64,000 nucleotides of DNA. Origin: Blastomussa wellsi. Its lineage: Eukaryota; Cnidaria; Anthozoa; Scleractinia; Plerogyridae. The stretch lies in contig OX393569.1 in assembly GCA_947652115.1 (NCBI GenBank), positions 1,265,315 to 1,329,314 of the forward strand, in the 5' to 3' direction. Both the position numbers and the translations under genes were made by a program. Below, in pieces: positions 60,581 through 64,000 of the stretch. The notes under the pieces were generated by a model. The model saw only the letters and a list, made by a program, of their open reading frames with translations, did no database searches and was not told where the DNA came from. Within the stretch, counting starts at the first letter, position 1, and the number at the start of each line of letters is the position of its first letter.

Positions 60581-62813
60581 CTAACCTTTTCCATCTGTAT
60601 GACCGCCTTTTTTGCAACAGCTTTCCTTTACTCTCTCCACGAGCTTCTTTCTTTTAGCACACATGATAAGTTCAAAAACCAGAACCAACAGCGTCACAAA
60701 ACCCATAGAAACTATGCCAATCTTGTACGGGAGAACATCCACTGTCAAAAGGAATTAGTCAGATAATTTTCGTTAATATAGTAGATACGTCTAGCTAAAC
60801 CAAATAGACCGTATGAACTTGGATTTACAGAATTAAAGGGGCAGTGTCACGGTCATTTTTCAGCTTTTTTTAGTAAAATGGCCACAAAATTACGATTAAG
60901 TTTTTTCAACCATACAGGAAATGCTCCAAGAACATAAAGAGATGGATATCAAGCAAATTGTTTGAGGAAGAGAGTGACCATAAATAGTTTTCACCAATTT
61001 GTTCCAAATCACAAGGACAGAACTTGAAAAAGTCAGCCTGACTTTTTGAAGTTGAGACCTAAAGCTCCTGATGCTATGATATCACTCCATATTTAGCTTC
61101 AGTGCACTGGCATAGTAATTTTAACAAACCATAACCACTGTGTGTAGGTTTCCATTGGAGTAAACCTGTTTTTGGGCTGTTGAATTTTTGAAGTTATACT
61201 TGTGATAGTGTCCCTTTAAGAAAAATAGGTCCACATTGCGTACTTGTGTGGCCGCTCATGCTGCAGAAACCGGGATAAGCTCCGGCCTGATTAGTCTCCT
61301 TCACAGCCGTGGGGATGAGCATTGCGTGACGACCCCAATAATGGCTACGAAGGAGACTACGGCCTGATGGGGCACTTGGCTCGAACACACACTTGAAAAT
61401 GCATAAATTAGGTAAATGATGGATTTTTCTATGGTTGATATCAAAATACATTACCAGATATCAACTTTGAGTTGCAATTTTATTGTCATCTTGACATAGG
61501 TTTTAAATTCCATACATGAATATAGCCCATTGTATTACAACGGTAAAGTAAATACAGAACAAAACAAACTATTGTTGATACATTTTGTATGCTTCTTGTT
61601 AGAGATTCTTATAATTTTTTCAGCGGAGAATAAAATGTATAATATTCTATTGATGTAGGATGCTAAATGCTGGCTTGTGAGAGTACAATTACTCCCAGTT
61701 TCAAATACAGTCAGTTTTGATTTAGGGAGTGGAAACCCCACCTATATAGTTCCAAGCTGAGAAATGCTGGCTTGTGAGAGTACAATAAATCTGACTTTCA
61801 AGTACAATCAGTTGTTTCAGAGTATTAAACTTCAGACAAGTACTATGACTTGTTTTATAAAGTGCAACTCGCACTTGTCAAGCCAAAGAATGCGGCTTGC
61901 GCAAGCTAAAAGCTCCTGTGCAACCCACACAAAACACAAGCCGAGCCTGGACATATTGGCTTGCGTGAGTACAACTCCTTTCTCGAAAAGAAACTTGCTC
62001 AGGAACATCTGAATGAAATATAAAAAGAGAATAGATCTTCCTGAAACAGATTGAAACAAATCACAATCACGACAGTTAAAAATTGATGAAGCGAAAAAAA
62101 AAGATCTGATGCAGGTCATACTAGAATGATTCGGAAATAGAAATAACTCACCTTGAAAACTGGGACCAATTTACGTTCGAAAGCTATACAAAAGTTATTC
62201 CAAACAGATCGAAAAACGGCACAAAAGCACGCCTCAGGAATTTAGCCATGGCCGCTGATGCAAACACTTGCACTCGAAATAACTAGCACCCAGTCTACCT
62301 GTTAGATTATTCTCCCGGAGTTGACTAGGAGTCTAGTTACGTTCCGCTCCACTGCACCCATGTACAAAGTCAGTCAGCCACAATGTGGGGAGCGTCCCCA
62401 CAAAAACCAAAAGACATCAGGATGCACTAGTGTACTATCTAAACATCCCTCACCTTTTTCCTGTTCACCGCGTGTTTCACCAAAACTTGGATCACTCTTA
62501 CATATGCAGTTCTCTTCATCTGGGAACTCTCCTTTGTCCCAGTTGCATTGTAGGTTACATTCACAACTGCAGCTTGTATGGTTATATACTGTAATAGTTT
62601 TGAGTTCTCCATTTGAAGGATCTGTTACTTCTAGAAGTATTTCCTTTCTTGAAGATACTACACATGGTTTCTGTCTGGGTGGAATGCTTTCGTCACAAGT
62701 TCCAGAACAGCGATGAAGTGATATATGGAAAGGTCTGTGATCTTTGGTGTCCTGTACCACCACTGGTCTTGGTTGGCATTTCTGCTCGCTTAATACTACT
62801 GATGACACTTTCA
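60581..62813 (-). CDS. PDGF/VEGF-like cystine-knot protein with transmembrane anchor (5' end missing)
   Basis: Two exons on the minus strand, 62454-62813 and 60581-60741 (stop TAG), joined by GTGAGG and a CAG acceptor with matching phase (G|TG). The first encodes a cystine-knot growth-factor-like domain: KCQPRPVVVQD, HISLHRCSGTCDE, PPRQKPCVVSS, then KTITVYNHTSCSCEC, which follow the PDGF/VEGF spacing C..PR, RCSGxC, C, CxC. A short Cys-rich tail follows (CNLQCNW, NCICKSD). The second exon encodes one hydrophobic helix (IGIVSMGFVTLLVLVFELIM) followed by a basic, Cys-containing 25-residue tail (CAKRKKLVERVKESCC). In PDGF numbering the two interchain cysteines (2 and 4) are absent; position 4 is Thr in RCSGTC. 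No signal-peptide exon was found to the right, up to 64000. Family assignment is by motif only. That both exons belong to one transcript is inferred from phase and splice sites. Confidence 0.6.
60837..61215. mobile_element. TTAA-flanked MITE, second family (AGGGGCAGTGTCAC ends)
   Basis: The termini AGGGGCAGTGTCAC and GTGATAGTGTCCCT are imperfect inverted repeats. TTAA lies on both sides (60833-60836, 61216-61219). 379 bp, non-coding, in the intron between the cystine-knot and transmembrane exons. Confidence 0.75.
61235..61420 (+). repeat. SINE family A fragment interrupted by a palindromic MITE
   Basis: 'gcagaaaccgggataagctc' and 'cggcctgat' before, and 'cggcctgatggggcacttgg' after, are the 3' block of family A. 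Continuity is restored if 61292-61359 and one CGGCCTGAT are removed. Confidence 0.75.
61292..61359. mobile_element. 68-bp palindromic MITE (TAGTCTCC family) with perfect 9-bp TSD
   Basis: It starts TAGTCTCCTTCACAGCC and ends GGCTACGAAGGAGACTA. CGGCCTGAT is repeated exactly on both sides (61283-61291, 61360-61368). Because it interrupts a known SINE block, the insertion and its duplication can be read directly. Confidence 0.92.
62152..62258 (-). other. Candidate first exon with 21-codon small ORF
   Basis: On the minus strand 'gcggccATGGCTAAATTCC' gives an ATG in excellent Kozak context at 62252, a 21-codon hydrophobic frame (MAKFLRRAFVPFFDLF, then GITFV and stop), and a strong donor AAG|GTGAGTT ending the exon at 62154. 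It lies inside the intron of the PDGF-like gene, same strand. It may be an alternative first exon whose ATG is an upstream ORF, or a micropeptide. Not recognised. Confidence 0.3.
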
Positions 62814-62895
62814 CTGGAAAAAAAACCACATGGTTCCAATAGGCCATTTCCAATTTAAAAATAAATAACTGAGTATTAAAATAAATAAATAATGA

Positions 62896-63102
62896 TATTT
62901 AAACAGGAAGGAGGTACTCTCTCCAGGTTGAATTGGAATTTGGAAATGTTGGTTTTTGAGGAGGGAGGAAAATCGGAGAACCCGAAAAAAAAACCCTCAA
63001 AGCACATGATGCCGGGTCCAGGAATCGAATCCAGGTCACATTGTTGGAGGCGGACGCTCCGGCAGGTATATTTTGCAGGTTGCAGGTTCAAAATGTAATT
63101 TA
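62896..63102 (-). repeat. tRNA-derived SINE with conserved TCCTCAAAAACCAACATTT core
   Basis: On the minus strand: a tRNA-like head (B box GGATTCGATTCC near 63020-63035), then 'catgtgctttgagggttttt', 'gttctccgattttcctccct' and 'cctcaaaaaccaacatttcc'. I recognise the last block as a central SINE domain common in cnidarian and other invertebrate genomes. Confidence 0.7.
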
Positions 63103-63235
63103 AACATTAGGAAACCGCTGGCACTAATGAAAACGGGAGGTCGTTTTCCTTAATTACATTTTGAACCTGCAACCTGCAAAATATATCTGCCCCGAATGCT
63201 CTCACCACTGTGCTATCTCCACTCCCGGTATGATG
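63062..63235. repeat. Inverted repeat joining two tRNA-like SINE heads
   Basis: 'gcaggtatattttgcaggtt' with 'gcaggttcaaaatgtaatt' at 63062-63100 is repeated inverted at 63151-63189, 38 of 39 positions. The second copy continues into a minus-strand tRNA-like head with A box 'tagcacagtggtgagagc' (about 63208-63225). Confidence 0.75.
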
Positions 63236-64000
63236 TTTAGTATGATGTTAAATAATTAATTAATTAATGAACTGCATGAAACCTGGCATTTTTATGTTTT
63301 TTTTAAACAGGGGGCGGGGGTTCTGCAAGTAGATATTGATATTGTCATAACATTGTCAAAATAATTGGTTACAAAAGGTACTTTTTACATCAGAAAGAAC
63401 GTTGGTCAGCGTTATTCATTAATCAATGTCCATTGATGAATAACAGTCGCCAATAAACTCCGGATAAATCCAAATGTCACAATCTCTTTTATAGACAGAC
63501 TGCACTACGTTGATCGATTTCATACGCTTCGCATCACCAAATATGAATGAGAAACGCCCAAACGAGATATCGGACATTTTTACGGCTTTAAAGGAAATAA
63601 AACTGTTTCTTTCTTTACATATTTCTAGAAATTAAAACTACGAGGTGGCCAATGTAATTGTTTACATAGAGAAATCGATAAAATATAAAAACACGAACAC
63701 ACAAGATTTTAAAATATCATCTCTCTGAAATGCGCTGCGAAAGACAAGGGATTTTTAGCAGTTAATTATTCATGTGAAGGCAGCAAAAATATTCTTTTTT
63801 GTTGCTGTTAAAAGCCCACAAAACAAACACAAGCGCTACTTTGTATATAAATAAAATCTCGTCAAAGGTGACAAATTCCACACATTTCTTCCCCAAAGCG
63901 CTGATGTTTGTGTAACCAAAAGGTGATTTCGTAAGCAGAATTTCTCAGAGATTGTGAAAATTAGCTTTACTGCGCCCACATAACCAACAAACATCATTCG
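63236..64000. other. Right-end spacer, nothing recognised
   Basis: AT-rich, with short palindromes such as the 'attaattaattaat' tract and the 'aatgtccattgatgaataac' region near 63420. No exon with a signal peptide for the PDGF-like gene was found. Confidence 0.4.

Overview
The window is eukaryotic nuclear DNA from an animal. All five main genes are intron-rich with GT-AG splice sites, their proteins align over nearly full length with vertebrate orthologues, and introns and spacers are AT-rich and full of short DNA-transposon derivatives, tRNA-derived SINEs and LINE tails. Vertebrate-like exon density combined with this repeat style (fold-back MITEs, a SINE with the TCCTCAAAAACCAACATTT-type core) suggests an anthozoan cnidarian, probably a stony coral. 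That assignment is inference.

Layout, left to right. (1) 136-4262 (+): 3' part of NSRP1/CCDC55, a nuclear-speckle splicing regulator whose fifth visible intron looks like a minor-class (U12) intron. (2) 4263-6346: spacer with repeat fragments and a probable decayed copy of the last serine racemase exon. (3) 6347-10104 (-): complete five-exon serine racemase (SRR, 328 aa). (4) 10105-10797: divergent promoter region. (5) 10798-23464 (+): complete 21-exon BRE1-type E3 ligase (RNF20/RNF40, 894 aa). (6) 24156-25853: a 1.7-kb terminal-inverted-repeat element carrying a 156-bp tandem array. (7) 26825-39962 (+): complete 21-exon GIT-family ArfGAP (728 aa). (8) 39963-42878: spacer with two MITEs. (9) 42879-55575 (+): complete 16-exon ANKRD13 (638 aa) with a long 3' UTR. 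(10) 55576-60580: mostly 3' UTR and repeats. (11) 60581-62813 (-): 3' part of a gene encoding a PDGF/VEGF-like cystine-knot domain joined to one transmembrane helix. (12) 62814-64000: SINE copies, no further exon recognised.

The genes are ordinary housekeeping or signalling genes and do not form an operon or pathway. RNF20/40 and NSRP1 act in the nucleus (H2B ubiquitination; splicing). GIT acts at focal adhesions and endosomes. ANKRD13 is a ubiquitin-binding endosomal adaptor. SRR is a cytosolic PLP enzyme. The only physical coupling seen is the head-to-head SRR/RNF20 pair, 693 bp apart.

The least ordinary contents are the apparently membrane-anchored PDGF-like factor lacking the two usual interchain cysteines, the U12 intron, and a rich set of non-autonomous transposons whose target-site duplications can be read directly (9 bp, 8 bp, 6 bp, TTAA, TAA and TA classes), including one inserted inside a SINE.
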